The translations under genes and the position numbers were made by a program. Below are positions 10,365-23,171 of a stretch of 64,000 bases of DNA, piece by piece. Source of the DNA: Owenia fusiformis (taxonomy: Eukaryota > Annelida > Polychaeta > Sabellida > Oweniidae); contig CAIIXF020000001.1 of NCBI GenBank assembly GCA_903813345.2, positions 57,059,885 to 57,123,884 on the forward strand. The letters run 5' to 3'. A model generated the notes under the pieces. That model searched no databases. It saw nothing but the letters and a program-made list of their open reading frames with translations, and had not been told where the DNA came from. Each line of letters begins with the position of its first letter. Position 1 is the stretch's first letter.

Positions 10365-10990
10365 TTGTTACGCGGTATATGGCATACATTCATGGTTGCG
10401 CGGTATTTGTGATACGGGTGAATATGCCATACTCACCTGCGGTATATGGCATATTCCGCAGGTGAGTATGCGATATTCCGCAGTGAATATGCGATTCATT
10501 GATTTCAGTGAATACCCGATACTCACCTGCGGAATATGTCATACTCACTTGCGGAATATGCCATATACCGCAGGTGAATATGACATATACCGCAGGTGAA
10601 AACGTGATACAGAAAGCCTTGATTTGATTGGTTGCGAGAATCGACACTAAATGTAAAACTACGCTGGATTACCAATAAAGTTAGTGCGTCGAGTACTAAT
10701 ATAGAAATCCTGGATTGATTGAGAAAGTTTATTACGCGAGATTGGTGATACTTCTGCTAAGTTAATATATTCGATACACAGTACTGTTGATTCAGTAATC
10801 ATTATAATAATTTATAACGTTTTACTTGTTCGTTCAATCGATGCCATTGACAAATGCGTACTTCCGTATCGCGTTCTCATTGGTTAGTGTGTATGCCATA
10901 TACCGCAGGTGAATCTGTCATACACCGCAAGAGAATATGCCGTATTCGTTGCGGAATATGACATATTTTTGTATCGTGTTTACCGCATAA
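10365..10990. repeat. Cluster of about 24-bp units in alternating orientation (CACCTGCGGTATATG)
   Basis: Units of the form CACCTGCGG[TA]ATATG[GT]CATA and their reverse complement (TATACCGCAGGTGAATATG) occur about nine times in 10370-10612 and again about four times in 10890-10990. Neighbouring units run either head to tail at 23-24 bp or face each other, giving nested palindromes. A lone copy (GGCATATACCGCAA) lies near 48546. The open frames on both strands here are by-products of the repeat. Confidence 0.85.
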
Positions 10991-11130
10991 CACATATACA
11001 CATGACATACCATCATACAGTAAGCATTGAGCTTATTGTTCAAAGTGAAATTCAAAGACTCTGGGGAAATGATCTGACCATATCATCTTTATAGCCTACA
11101 CAAACACATAGGTCCAAAAGGAACAGGAGC

Positions 11131-11700
11131 TCATATATGAGTAACACCTACATGACCTAGAAGAACATCTACTCATACATGACCTAGACAACTACCTATA
11201 TGACCAAGAAAAACAGTACCACCTATATGACCTAGAACAACATCTTCTCATATATGATCTAGACAAATACCTATATGACCAAGACAAACAGTACCACTTA
11301 TATGACCTAAAGGATCATCAACTCATATATGACCTAGACAAATACCTATATGACCAAGATAAACAGTACCACTTATATGATCTAGACAAATACCAATATG
11401 TCCAAGACAAACAGTGCCACCTATATGACCTAGAGCAACATCTTCTCATATATGATCTAGACAAATATCTATATGAGTCTTGTGTTGATATAGCTCAAGA
11501 GGAATGATTGATCAACAATAACATGTACACTCAAAAGTTCAGCTCTCTTCAAATATGACCTAGAGAAACACCTACAATGTATATGATCTAGACAAGCAGT
11601 ACCACCAATATGACTTTGAGGAACATCTCCTCATATATATGATATATGACCTAGACAAACACCTATATGACATTGAGGAACATCAACTTTAATAGCTACC
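11131..11700. repeat. TATATGACCTAGA minisatellite (75-bp higher-order unit)
   Basis: The phrase CTATATGACCAAGA starts at 11196, 11271 and 11346, a 75-bp period, with a shortened 48-bp step afterwards. Each 75-bp unit holds about three diverged 24-bp subunits of the form TATATGACCTAGACAAACA. The array is interrupted at about 11480-11545 by one arm of an inverted repeat. Confidence 0.85.
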
Positions 11701-11945
11701 TCCATGATTACAGGGCAGGTGAGTAAAACTGATTAGTGAACATGCTTAGCACCTAGCACAGTAGGTCTGAACAGAGATAAGCCAAAATTCTAGATCTATT
11801 CTGCATTATTGTATTTGAAGTCGTTTGCGCAGAATACCCAAAGATTACCACAATCAATCTCTAGATTAATAGTCTTGACAACTGAACATTTGAGTGTAGA
11901 TGTTAATGTTTATCAATCATTCCTCTTGAGCTATATAAACACAAG
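11478..11945. repeat. 65-bp inverted repeat pair
   Basis: Bases 11478-11542 (TCTTGTGTTGATATAGCTCA...) reappear in reverse complement at 11882-11945 with a few changes. They enclose about 340 bp including part of the TATATGACC minisatellite. This may be a degraded foldback element. No target duplication is readable. Confidence 0.7.
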
Positions 11946-12204
11946 GCTGGATCATTGATCTTCCTGATCCTAATATATGGCTGCCACTACTTCTCTGATT
12001 CAAGAATACGATCCACTGATCAAATACATTGTTTTCATTCACAAAAGATTCAAGTACAAAAAAACTACTCAGACTTCTAGCTAAGATATGACCATTTTTG
12101 TGGAGATTCTGAAATTCCCACTTTTCCAATTCAAGCAAATATACACAGGCAAATTATTTGTATATAAGCTCAGGGCTAAATGAAATATATTATTTCTACC
12201 CTTG

Positions 12205-12388
12205 CAGTGATCTCCCCAGGATTGGTGGGTGAAAATTCAGATAAAAATTGGTCATATGCCAATTTTTCATGATTTTTCTCATTTTCAAGTGGGTGCAAAT
12301 GGATTTTCAGGTGGCTGCAAGCGCAGCCTATTTTCAAAATCTCAGGTTGGTGCTGCACCCACTTGCTTTAATGCTGGGGAGATCACTG
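12205..12388. mobile_element. 184-bp MITE with CAGTGATCTCCCCAG ends and 5-bp target duplication
   Basis: The inverted ends are CAGTGATCTCCCCAG at 12205 and CTGGGGAGATCACTG ending at 12388. The element is flanked by the direct repeat CCTTG (12200-12204 and 12389-12393). The inside has no transposase. The 5-bp duplication excludes Tc1/mariner (TA) and typical hAT (8 bp). The superfamily is not settled. Confidence 0.8.
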
Positions 12389-12462
12389 CCTTGGATTCAT
12401 TTATGGTTTTAACTTTAAAAATTAGTACCGTGGGTACTGGGCTCACATGGTGTTGCTCAAAA

Positions 12463-14024
12463 GTGAAAATAAAAAAGACGGGTATATTTTTTTGCTGATT
12501 TTTTGTGACAAAATTATTTCATACAACTACTCTTTACAAAGACATGATTTTTTACAATGCAGGACACCTGAACTTATTTGTAAAGCTAGGAAATGGGCCA
12601 AAAGTGAATTTCCCGAGACAAAAATGGTGGCCATTTTGAAATAAGGCGACATTTTGAAGCAGGAGTCACAGGTTTTTTTTCTTTATTGATGTTGCACAAA
12701 ATTAATTTAAATCGGGAATCCTATCTACAGAGGATTTAAAAAGTGTTGACAGAGGTTTAAAACTTGCCACTTTTTTGGACTGACTGAGAGACAGATGGAC
12801 GAATCAATGTTAACTAAAATGGCTGAAAATAAAAAAAAAATGATATAATATTTTGCCGATTTTTTGTAACAAAATTATTTCATACAACTACTCTTTACAG
12901 CGACATGGCTTTTTACAATGCAGGACAGCTAAAATTATTTGTAAAGCTAGGAAATGGGCAAAAAGTGAATTTCGCGAGACAAAAATGGTGACCATTTTGA
13001 AAATAGGCGAGCTTTTGAACCAAGAGTCATAGGAGAGTTTTTGTATTGATGTTGAACAAAATTAACTTAAAACAGGAATCCTATCGACAGAGGGTTTAAG
13101 GCAAATGGTCCAAAAGTGGATTTTGCGAGACAGATGGACAAATCAATGTTAACTAAAATGGCTGAAAATAAAAAAAATGGATATAATTTTTTGCTGATTT
13201 TTCGTAACAAAATTATTTCATACATCTACTCTTTACATTGACATGGATTTTTACAATGTAGGACACTTGAAATTATTTGTAAAGCTAGGAAATAGGTCAA
13301 AAGTGAATTTGGCGAGACAAAAATGGTGGCCATTTTGAAAATAGGCGAGCTTTTGAGCCAGGAGTCATAGGGGAGTTTTCTGTATTGATGTTGAACAGAA
13401 ATAACTTAAAACAGGAATCCTATCGACAGAGGTTTTAAAACGTGCCACTGTTGTTGACGGAAAAGTGGATTTCACAAGTCAGATGGACAAATCAATGTTA
13501 ACTAAAATGGCTGAAAATAAAAAAATAGATATAATTTTTCGCTGATTTTTGTAACAAAATTATTTCATATATCTACTCTTTACATTGACACAGATTTTTT
13601 CAATGTAAGACACCTGAAATTATTTGTAAAGCTAGGAAATGGGTCAAAAGTGAATTTCGCGAGACAAAAATGGCGGCCATTTTGAAAATAGGCGAGCTTT
13701 TGAACCAGGAGTCATAGGGGAGTTTTCTGTATTGATGTTGAACAGAAATAACTTAAAACAGGAATCCTATCGACAGAGGTTTTAAAATGTGCCAGACAAA
13801 AGTGAATTTCGCGAGACAAAAATGGCGGCCATTTTGAAAATAGGAGAGCTTTTGAACCAGGAGTCATAGGGGAGTTTTCTGTATTGATGTTGAACAGAAA
13901 TAACTTAAAACAGGAATCCTATCAACAGAGGTTTTAAAACTTGCCACTATTGTTGACGGACAGACGGACGGACAGACAGACGGACAAGTGAGCGATTGCA
14001 AAAGCTCACCATGTGAGCTAATAA
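12463..14024. repeat. Tandem array of about 350-bp units with a GACGGACAGACGG end
   Basis: Four diverged copies of a unit start near 12463, 12823, 13163 and 13513 (anchor CTCTTTACA at 12530, 12891, 13229 and 13576), then a partial copy from about 13796. Landmarks in each copy are CATTTTGAAA, AAAGCTAGGAAAT and AACAGGAATCCTATC. The array ends in a GACGGACAGACGG simple repeat and GCTCACCATGTGAGCTAA (about 13955-14022). It is non-coding. Confidence 0.88.
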
Positions 14025-17000
14025 TAAAAATCTATGACTAATTAGGTGGGGCATATTAAGGCTTAATTAGAATTACTCCCTTTGACGTCATTTACAGTTT
14101 TAGTTGATAAATGTTTGAATAAATGAGGTTCTGCAAAAGTCAGATGCCTCACCTGTCTCGTGCCTCTTCCTTTGTTTCAAAGGGGTGAAAAGGGAAACTA
14201 TTACAAAATCTGATTTCCTGTAGAGAATGAATTGTTATGAAAGCCATTTCCTGACCAACCCCAAAACATGACTTCAACTTACATAAGAACTCCCCTAAGA
14301 GTGTTGAAAAGGCAATACTATACATGACAACTACACCCTCTTCCTTTATTTTATTAGATAGACGTATATCATTTGTCATCTTGAGGCACTGAGCGACACA
14401 TCAACAATCTGTTTAAAAGTATCATTTCTTAGTTTATGGCTCAGGTTTCAATAATTTAACTTGTTTTCAACTTGGCTTCAAGTTAGGTCTAGACATCCTC
14501 TTGTTGACTTTACAGACAAAATTTGAGGTTAGAAAATCCAAAATGGCTGCTTCAGCGTTTACCCAGAATACACAACACCTAATTACTTCTAAACTCCCAT
14601 ACTAAGAAAAAATCAGATATATCCATCAAATGGTTTGGCTGGAAATTCACAAGAAATAGACAAGACTTCACAGATAGGTCTTCAAGAAAGGAAATCCAAA
14701 ATATTGCTGCCTTCAGAAACATCCCCTGAAATCAAGTCAAACAATTTGTCTGATAACCCAAAGACAAGGTAAGTCTGGAAAACAGCCCACCCAGCTGCAC
14801 TCAGCGAAATCTCTTAACCACAGTTTAAAGTATCCTTGACAAATTATTTTTCAGACCAGACTTCGTTGAGTGTTGCATGATAACATGTACTTCCCACAAA
14901 AAGCAAGATAAGCTTTTTTATTTTAGATTATTTAGAGATGCCATATGATGTAGTTATGAATATAATGTCTATTAATTCAGTATTTGAATACAGCAATTGA
15001 GTAAACAAAGAACCTTAAACAACATGAATGTATGCATTTTTTCATTCAAAGTATTTCCATTTTGGTTCTCAAAATTAATCTTATATTTCAAAGTTCTTTC
15101 AACTGTTCATTGTATTTTCAAAATATAAGATGCCACTTAGTGGGTTACTTAAATGAATCAAATATATTCGGTCAGAATGACATCTTCACTAAACGAAGCT
15201 ATTCAAACATTATTTATCAGGTAGCAATTTTGTTCAGCGTGTACCTTTCAGTTACAGGCATACAAGAAACAGGTTCATATATTTTACAAAGAATACTTGT
15301 ATAGCCATTCAGGAAAATGTGGTGACAAGTTTGATTCAAAGATTTCGGGATCAATGTCTAACTAAAATTATTGAGGTCAGATTTTTAGATCAAGAAACAT
15401 TGCCTAAATTTTGAAATTCATCTGTTGAACAATTTAGCTAGGGAACCGTGTTGTGTTGCTTGGCATGAACAGTAAAGCATTTTTTAAATATATCTCCTTT
15501 ATTGATTTTAAATCGTGAAATCTTCAACCTTAAACTACCTAAAGTGCACTGAATACATTTATTGCTAAAACGTTACTTAAATATTCGATGGAACATGTGT
15601 ATCCTTTTAAATCAGACCACAAGACAAGAATGCACCTACATGTGAGACAAAATAGAACAAATAAGGAATAAAAAATGTCAATTCAAAATTTAGGTGCTTA
15701 TTACATTCATCAGATAAGAAAAATTACAGTATACATCCAGAAGACATGAGACAAGTCTGAGGGACTTCAAATTGTGTATACTTAAAGGTATACTCCTTCC
15801 AACCCATTGCTATACTTAAAGGTATACTCCTTCCAACCCATTGCTATATTTATCTGGTTGCTAAAGCCCATTATCTATATCTCTATGAAGTAAAAAATGT
15901 TTTGATATGATCGGAATTGATAATTGAAAAACTGCCATCTTTAAAGATTTTCTGGCAGGAAGTGATGTCATTGACTCTTAAACTTGTTTATTATCAGAGA
16001 GGAGAGAAGCGAACTTAAGTACTTAAGTGAAGAGCAATCCTACAGTATTACGAAAAATCCATGGATCATTTTGAAACTTGATTTTTGCTTTCCAAGTAAA
16101 CAATAAAAGGCTTGTCAAGATATACAAAAAGAAGACATTTTATGTGGAACTTACATTATTGAACAATACAAAGTACCCAATGTGATAAAAATCTCTTTAG
16201 ATCATTTTGTGCTTTTTTCAAACTGTAATATGCAAATTAAGAGTTGATGACATCATGCCCTTTAAATGACAGGTGAGATGAACAATACATTTCTGTATGA
16301 TTAAGACCATATCTTCAAATGTTTTTAAAGTTTATGATTGGTTGTTGCAGCAATAATATCGAGACAGAAAAGGGGAAGTAAAAAATAACTCTTTTAGACA
16401 CCTTTATAATAAAGGGTTCAAACAAAGTTCAATTTGACAACTAAAACAGAAGATCAACTTTTCTCAATTTGATTTATATTATATATTTAAAATAATAGGT
16501 TGCCATAACCTTCGATATCTTTTATAAAGACAGCACGACCCTGGAGAAATTATCATAAATAAATTCAGATTCTATTTGACAAATTTTGTTTTACTGTACA
16601 TAATCAGATGTTGAGGAAAGAAGAAAATTCCTTATTCAATGTCCCAAATTCATCAACAAAGATGGAATAATGTCGATCATAGATTCTGTTCTCATTCGAA
16701 ATTCATAATTGAGGGCAATATAGCAGCAATAAAAACAAAAAAAATGTAATTAATAACTCACATAGATGTAAACAAAAAAGTTTATTTTTTACACAAACTG
16801 ACAAAAGTACAAAATCCAAATCAATAATGTGTTTGTCGCTAAAAAGCTCATCAACCGCACAAAATTTCTGTCCTCCATGTGAAATTCTCACATTTCTAAA
16901 TAATATGATTTAACTGACAAATTAAGTTTCTCAAAGTTAGATGGTTTCAAAAAAGAGATATATTTTGATGCCATGTTAGGATAACTGATGCTCAATAATC

Positions 17001-17114
17001 ATGAGAATTCTTGTTCTGATATCTGAATCTTCCATTCAGGACAGCACTGTCACTCATTATCATAAATACAGGTAGACTTATCCTCCATTAATCCCTATCA
17101 GGAGAAGACTGTTG
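14025..17114. other. Intergenic stretch, no gene recognised
   Basis: About 3 kb of AT-rich sequence between the repeat array and the prefoldin gene. The part next to 17115 is probably the 3' UTR of that minus-strand gene. Apart from the 34-bp duplication at 15777 I see no structured element. The short open frames (for example 15032-15304) have no domain or splice support. Confidence 0.5.
15777..15844. repeat. Perfect 34-bp tandem duplication
   Basis: TATACTTAAAGGTATACTCC and the following 14 bases occur twice without change, at 15777 and 15811. A recent local duplication. Confidence 0.9.
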
Positions 17115-20100
17115 CTAAGATTTGACACCACCAGCCTGCTGTTGGGCTGCTATTTGGGCTTGTACTCTCATCTGTAAAACCTCCATCACAGCTGTAACAG
17201 AGCAAATGGCAACAATTCATAAAACATGTACTGTTATCTTAGATTAGTTAACATGTCCAATGACATAAAAATTGGTTCACTGTGTTCACACAAGTTAAGA
17301 TGAACCGACCTAAGTCATTCAATTTTAGAAATAAAGTTTAATCACATTTCAAGTTTGTTGACTTTTATGGTACGTGAGATACTGAGTTAATAAAATTTTA
17401 GATTTCACATGGATTTCTAGTAATGATGCCCTTCAGATATATCGCCCATAGATGTTATGGGAATGGCAACACAATGAAGAAAACAATGCATTAACATGCA
17501 AAACCTGCCATTTGTTACAGACACCAACTGCCGAACACCAGACGCAAATCAGCGAACATCAACCACAAAAAAGTTGGGAACCATTACAATATGTTTGGTG
17601 GTGAAAAATGATTATTCTATGCTCGACTCAATCAAGTATTACAAACATTGGTAACTTTTTTGCGGAGGCCCCCACGAAGTGGGTGGAGCCATTCATTCTA
17701 TGTCACACATCAAAGTTTATTCTACACTAATTTGTGTTACCTATAAACCAACAACAAAAAAGAATTTAATTAGAGGTAGCTGAATATGGATTTCTGCATC
17801 TCAAAATATGAATAGTTGTGTGAAACATGACCGATGAACTTTTAGGTAATAGAAAAATGCAACCAAAATGGTTTATATACATATTATCATATAACTTTAT
17901 ATCAGAGAAATGAAAGAAGAACTGACAGGTTGAATCTACATAGATCAATCGAGTGACCTTATTTAACTTGGGAAATCTCCTCTTTTTTGACAAACCAAAA
18001 ACATATAACCTTATACTGTATACCACAAATATTCTGTCAAACTGGCTGTAATGACCACTGAGACATCTATTTATGAATAACGGACTTAAAACTACAAAAT
18101 GTCATTTATATGGCTATGAAGTTTTTAGAGAAGACATCTGATGTGCATATAGTAGCTTCCTTATGCGATTTCTAAAGAATATATTTTTCAGGGATACATG
18201 AAAATGTGGGTTCCTGAAGTCAAAATCACAAATGTTTCAAATCAGGAGGACTTTAAAACTATGATGAGTATTGAGTAGACATTAAGCTATAGTTAGAATG
18301 ATATGAAAATAAATTAGCATATTTATAAATAAATATCATCACAAAACCTCCATCCTCCAACTTTTCAGAGGACATATCATGAGCCTATAGCAACTGATAG
18401 CCATTGTTTGGTTGTTCTGTATATCATACTACTGTCTGATTATAGGCAAAGTGTGACTTTTTGACATGAAAATTACAGATTTTTGAAAACTGACACACAA
18501 TTGGGAAATTGCATCCACATTCAAGCAATATATGAATACAGTAGATTAATGGAAATTGAGGGAGTATTTAATACAAAGAAGGAAATTGCTTACATCAAGT
18601 ACATATCAAGAATGATTCCATTTGATAACTTCAAATATGTTCTAAATTAGTAATAAATCATAAAACTTCTATAAAAAGCCTGCATGTATTCGATTGATAA
18701 TCATCAAATTCATTACCTGTCATTTTGTAATGTTATTCTCACCTTGTTTTGTTCTGTATTTATCTTGCAATGCAGGTTGTATCTTCTCCATTTGTTTCGT
18801 TAAATATTCTATTTTCTTTTTAAAGTATAATTTAGCTTTAGCAACATCCTGAAGCAAAAAGACAACAATTAATCAAAGAAATACAGATGTATTCAAAAAT
18901 ACAAAACGTGAAGCCTGCTTGGGATTTATTTAAATAAAATGTTGGTCCCAGGTAAGGAGGAAATTCCAGTTTAATGACAGATAGTTTAAATAGCAAAAAA
19001 CAAAACATGTCTTAAATCTGAATTTGCATACAGGAGTATTCCCTCCTAAACATATCTCTTACGGTCTTCATTTGACTTGAATGTTTAGATTAGACATCTT
19101 TTAACTGAGAGAAACTTATTCCAACACTTATTATGCAATTATTGTATGGAACTTGCAAATCTAAATTTCGATGGAAATCATATGAGAAGATATGTACAAT
19201 TATTGAAGAGCAGCATGTCAAATCCACTTTATAAAGCGTAATCCGCCCCCCCCCCCCCCCCAATTATACCAACGGGGCATGGTGAGACCTCCATATACTT
19301 TACATTGTATGGACATTGTGAGACTCAATGATATTCTATAGGACTCTATGGGCCAAAGACCCATGAGGTCCCACAGAATCATAAACAAAATTAGACTTAA
19401 TAGGACTCAATAGTCAGCGTATGTGAGACTATGCCCCATTGGCCACTCATCAGTATCAAGCGAAAGTTACGGCCGTCACTTTCACATTAAAGATGGTGGA
19501 TGGGGATTGCATATAATTTACAAAGACAACGGCATATGGTAAATTATTTAAAATCCAGATTCTGTTGTTATAGACGATATCAAAGATGCTATATTGATAA
19601 AGTCCAATGAAACGAGGACCAAGTGAAGAGTTGAAGCAACGGTTATGTTCGCCATTTGTGACAAAGGTATCTGACTTAACTGTTGTCAGGCTATTCCGGT
19701 GTGAATATCATGAAGTTTGTACCACTTGATTGTGCATATTAATACATTTTTAAGTTAAAATAAAAAGAGAACAATAGGCAACATTTTGAAAACAAGAATA
19801 GAAGATTACCACCCTAGCCCTTTGAGTCTTAAGATAATGACATTTATATTGACATTGCAACTGGCCTCATCAATGCCAAAAAGGTGTATTTTTGTTGAAA
19901 TTAAATTAAAAATAGGTCCTCTAAATGCACCCTCCCTCTATCCCTTTTTTGTAAGGCTCACTTGCTCGCCTATTGATCACGCCATCGCTTTGTTCATGTG
20001 TTGCTGTTGTATGTATGATCAGCACCATACCCTAATAATTTCCTAGTGAGAGCCCTGTCATAACTTACCTTTTCTACATAATATCCTGTGCCAACATCTA

Positions 20101-22026
20101 TCATTACAGAGGATGTGTCTCGTAGCTGGCCAGTTACATACATCTGAACAAATGTTAAGGAAATTAAGATATGTTTTAGTGTTTCATTGATGGCTAAAGA
20201 TGAAGCACATTGTCGTTTATTGTAACATTATATATTCGAGTCCAACAGGCAGACAGGTGTCTAAAGTGAATTTGGGAAGTTGGTTTTAAGGACAAACACA
20301 TGGATGCCACATACAAACTAATATTTCTAAGCATTTATTTTAATGCTGTCTTGGCCATATTGAGTTGTATGGCCATCTTGCGTTTACAATATTTTAATTA
20401 AATAAGGATACAGAGCTGGTCAGAGGTACAAGAATGTCTTTGCCTTCATTCTCCGGTTTCACTGTATCGAGACATTCTTGAGAATCAATGAATTTTGCCT
20501 GGGCCATCTTAAGTTGACTAAGTGAGTTCTGGAAAAACTCTACCTCCTGAAAGCATAATTCAATGTTGATATGAAACATATACAGTCAAAACAGTAATGT
20601 TTGTAACTACTTTGAATTTAAAAAATAAGCAATCAAATGACCATATTGAAACAGTTTTTGTAAAAATAGAAACATTTATATTTATCCTAACTTTTGTTTA
20701 TTTTAGTTTGTTTTCTAGATTAGCTATCATATCTGTGTCCTCTTATATTTTGATACTTCTCTGCAATGTTATTTTCGGAAAAATTAACATGGCAGGCTGA
20801 AACTCCCTAAATTACAAAAGGCCACAGCTTTGCTGCACATTATACATTACTATCTGAAATATACAAAAGTTAGGATAAATTTAAATGTTTCTATTTTTAC
20901 ATAAACTGTTTCAATATGGTCATTTGATTGCTTAATTTTTAAATTCAAAGTAGTTGCAAACATTACTGTTTTGACTATAACACAGAATAACAAGAGAGTT
21001 GATAATGAATTCTCAAAATGCACAAGAGTCCCTAAAATTTGTATATTTTACATTTTGTAATGTATTGTATACTCTCAACTCATCCACTGGTGTATTGAAA
21101 ATTCTTGAAAACTCTTAACATGAGAAATCAACAATTTAGGAAATCCACTACTCTACGAGTATTCATTGCTCAGACTGTGCATCTGCTCCCGAACTCCAAT
21201 GCAGTGTCTCGGTATAGACACTGCGGCGGGCAGATGAAGCAAATCCCCAAAATTTTGGGAAAATAGTTCCCCTTTTCATCGCATATGTGGTCAATTTTCA
21301 CACAACTTATAAAATATGTATTCATGAATGTTCCCCAAACATTATTTTGTCAAAATATTTCAAAATTATTGAAATATGAGGAGAAATCACCGCGGAAGGA
21401 ATTCTGAGTAAAAGTTGTGTTGATAATAGTTTACCGCACGTGTTGTTTATTAGTTAATACGCGCAATTCAACAAATGAAATTGTCTAAATTTTACAATCA
21501 CGCGACCTGAGCATGGGACTAGAACCAATCACGTCAGTTGTTTATTATGAAGTTACCATGCTTACGGTGAGATACCTGCCCGCTGCAGTGATATATCACT
21601 GCACGGGAGTTCGGTCTGCTCCCACAGGAACTTGAATCTATTATTATCAAGTGTCAAAAGTAAAAAAAAACACAAACCGGGCACACATTTATTGGGGTAC
21701 CATTGCCTCGAAGACAGACTATGTATTCTATTAATTTGTGATTATGGCAAATATTCTCACGGCCACCCAATAGATATAAGATTTGATACATATTATTATT
21801 CCTGTTGCTATAATCCGTGTTGCCTGGGCGATAATAGAGTAAAAACAAAAATTCAAAATTTAAAGTTGAAAACAGACCCTACTTACCAACTAAATACAAA
21901 AAATTCGCTTTCTTATATGAGCTCTGATACATAATCTGGCATTACCTGTTCAAGTTGCTGATTTAGTTGATTCAGTTGAGGAACTGGAAGAGTTGTAATA
22001 TCGACTTGCTGTCCTTTGCTGGCCAT
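17115..22026 (-). CDS. PFDN5: Prefoldin subunit 5, complete five-exon gene
   Basis: Prefoldin 5 is an alpha-type subunit of the cytosolic hexamer that delivers unfolded actin and tubulin to the CCT chaperonin. Exons on the minus strand are 21946-22026, 20412-20546, 20069-20143, 18743-18848 and 17115-17191. All junctions are GT-AG and in phase, giving 157 residues, close to the family length of about 154. The protein begins [18 protein letters not shown] and ends at TAG 17115-17117. The order is as expected: an N-terminal helix ([10 protein letters not shown]), the conserved [13 protein letters not shown] and [13 protein letters not shown] hairpin segments, and a C-terminal helix ([19 protein letters not shown]). 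The short A- and Q-rich tail also matches the family. Intron 1 holds two inverted-repeat elements, and intron 3 a 16-base C run at 19246. I am confident of the identity. Confidence 0.95.
20581..20979. mobile_element. 399-bp MITE with long inverted repeats, TA duplication (PFDN5 intron 1)
   Basis: Arms of about 110 bp (20581-20697 and 20868-20979) are inverted copies. The ends read TA[CT]AGTCAAAACAGTAATG. TA at both edges fits a Tc1/mariner-type target. Non-coding. Confidence 0.85.
21173..21628. mobile_element. Foldback element with subterminal hairpins (PFDN5 intron 1)
   Basis: The ends are inverted copies around CTGCTCCCGAACTCC on the left and GGGAGTTCGGTCTGCTCCC on the right. Inside each arm is a small perfect hairpin: GCAGTGTC...GACACTGC on the left and GCAGTGATATATCACTGC on the right, each followed by GCGGGCAG or its mirror. 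The hairpin bases differ between the arms but pairing is kept. No target duplication was resolved. Confidence 0.65.
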
Positions 22027-22140
22027 TTTGAATTTTGAGAGTTGACTGATTTCGTCTTGTGCACATATGTCTGAACGTGCTAATTCCCGGGAACTCTTGG
22101 CGGCTTCAAAGTGTAATATTACACAACCGCAAGCTTAGTA

Positions 22141-22384
22141 CGACTGGCGGATTAGCTCAGAATAAAATTTCGGCCCAAAAATATTTTAGGGTCTTATAAT
22201 TAGTGAGCCTTTTTGGGCATTGTTGGGACTTTTTGGGCCTTCATCTTTGCTGAAATTTTCAAAAATGGGCCTTCAAAAGTTGGGCCCAATTTGGTTCTAA
22301 GGTGAAGGTCCCAAATTTTTGGGGAAACATTCTTTGAAATTTGGGTCCCCATGCCAGACCTTGTTAGATTCAGATCCGCCCCTG
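22141..22384. mobile_element. hAT-like MITE rich in TTGGGCC, copy 1
   Basis: It runs from CTGGCGGATTAGCTCAG to CAGATCCGCCCCTG, an imperfect inverted pair of the CAG..GGCGGATC type seen in hAT elements. The interior is full of GGGCC and GGGACTT phrases. A related copy is at 55312-55518. Boundaries are approximate and there is no clear 8-bp duplication. Confidence 0.55.
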
Positions 22385-23103
22385 CGACGCGTAGCTTCGT
22401 CTGTGCATTCACTGATTTATATCGTAACTTTAGGGACCATTTTGACATTATCCCAAATCAGACAGTTTATTATATATTCCGGTAAGAATGCTTTATTCGT
22501 ACAATTGGAAATCCATCGATGGTATTAGATCAGTATTTCAGGCCTAAAATGCGAAGTGGAAACCTGTTATCGCCCATCCCAAAATTTATCGTTTTTCAAT
22601 CTGTATCCTCGGTCTTTTAACTCAAGATAAAGTTATAAATTCTCACATGTCACATTTTCATCTTTACATTCAAAAAATTAACTCAAAGTTTTGGGGGTTC
22701 GTATAGTTACCGAAATAGGGTGGATTCGATTTTTTTCAGTCATTTTTTGGGGAGGGGGGGTCCGAACCCCGAACCCTCCGAACCCCCTGCTCTCCCCCGC
22801 TAGCTAAGGCCTTAAAAAATTAGTCTGATATTTTACATTGAAAAATAGAGCTTGTCTAGAGGTTTAAGCTTAATGGTAAATATTAATTTGGGGTTGTACT
22901 TTATTATAATGAACCCCATATTAGTTATTTCTTAAAATGATCACGACAAACAAGTAGTGCTGGCCTTGTCTCCGTCATAAAAGTCAGATAACTCTGATAA
23001 ACATCCTGAAAGACGGATTCCGAATTTCCCCCACCTGTTAATATTCCAAGCATAGCTCGGGTGCCCCTTGAAAAGTCACGATACCACTTCAGATATCCAA
23101 TGG

Positions 23104-23110
23104 TATAAAA
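23104..23110 (+). promoter_or_regulatory. TATA box of the protease gene
   Basis: TATAAAA lies 62 bases before the ATG, leaving room for a 5' UTR of about 30-40 bases. A strong TATA box is typical of highly expressed, tissue-restricted secreted enzymes. Confidence 0.7.
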
Positions 23111-23171
23111 GCACAACTTAGTACATGATCCTTCATCATTCTAAGGAAACACATTGATCAACTAAACAAGG

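Noticed and set aside
10365-10990. CRISPR-like spaced repeats
   Set aside because: The units alternate in orientation, have no constant repeat with unique spacers, and lie in a eukaryotic genome.
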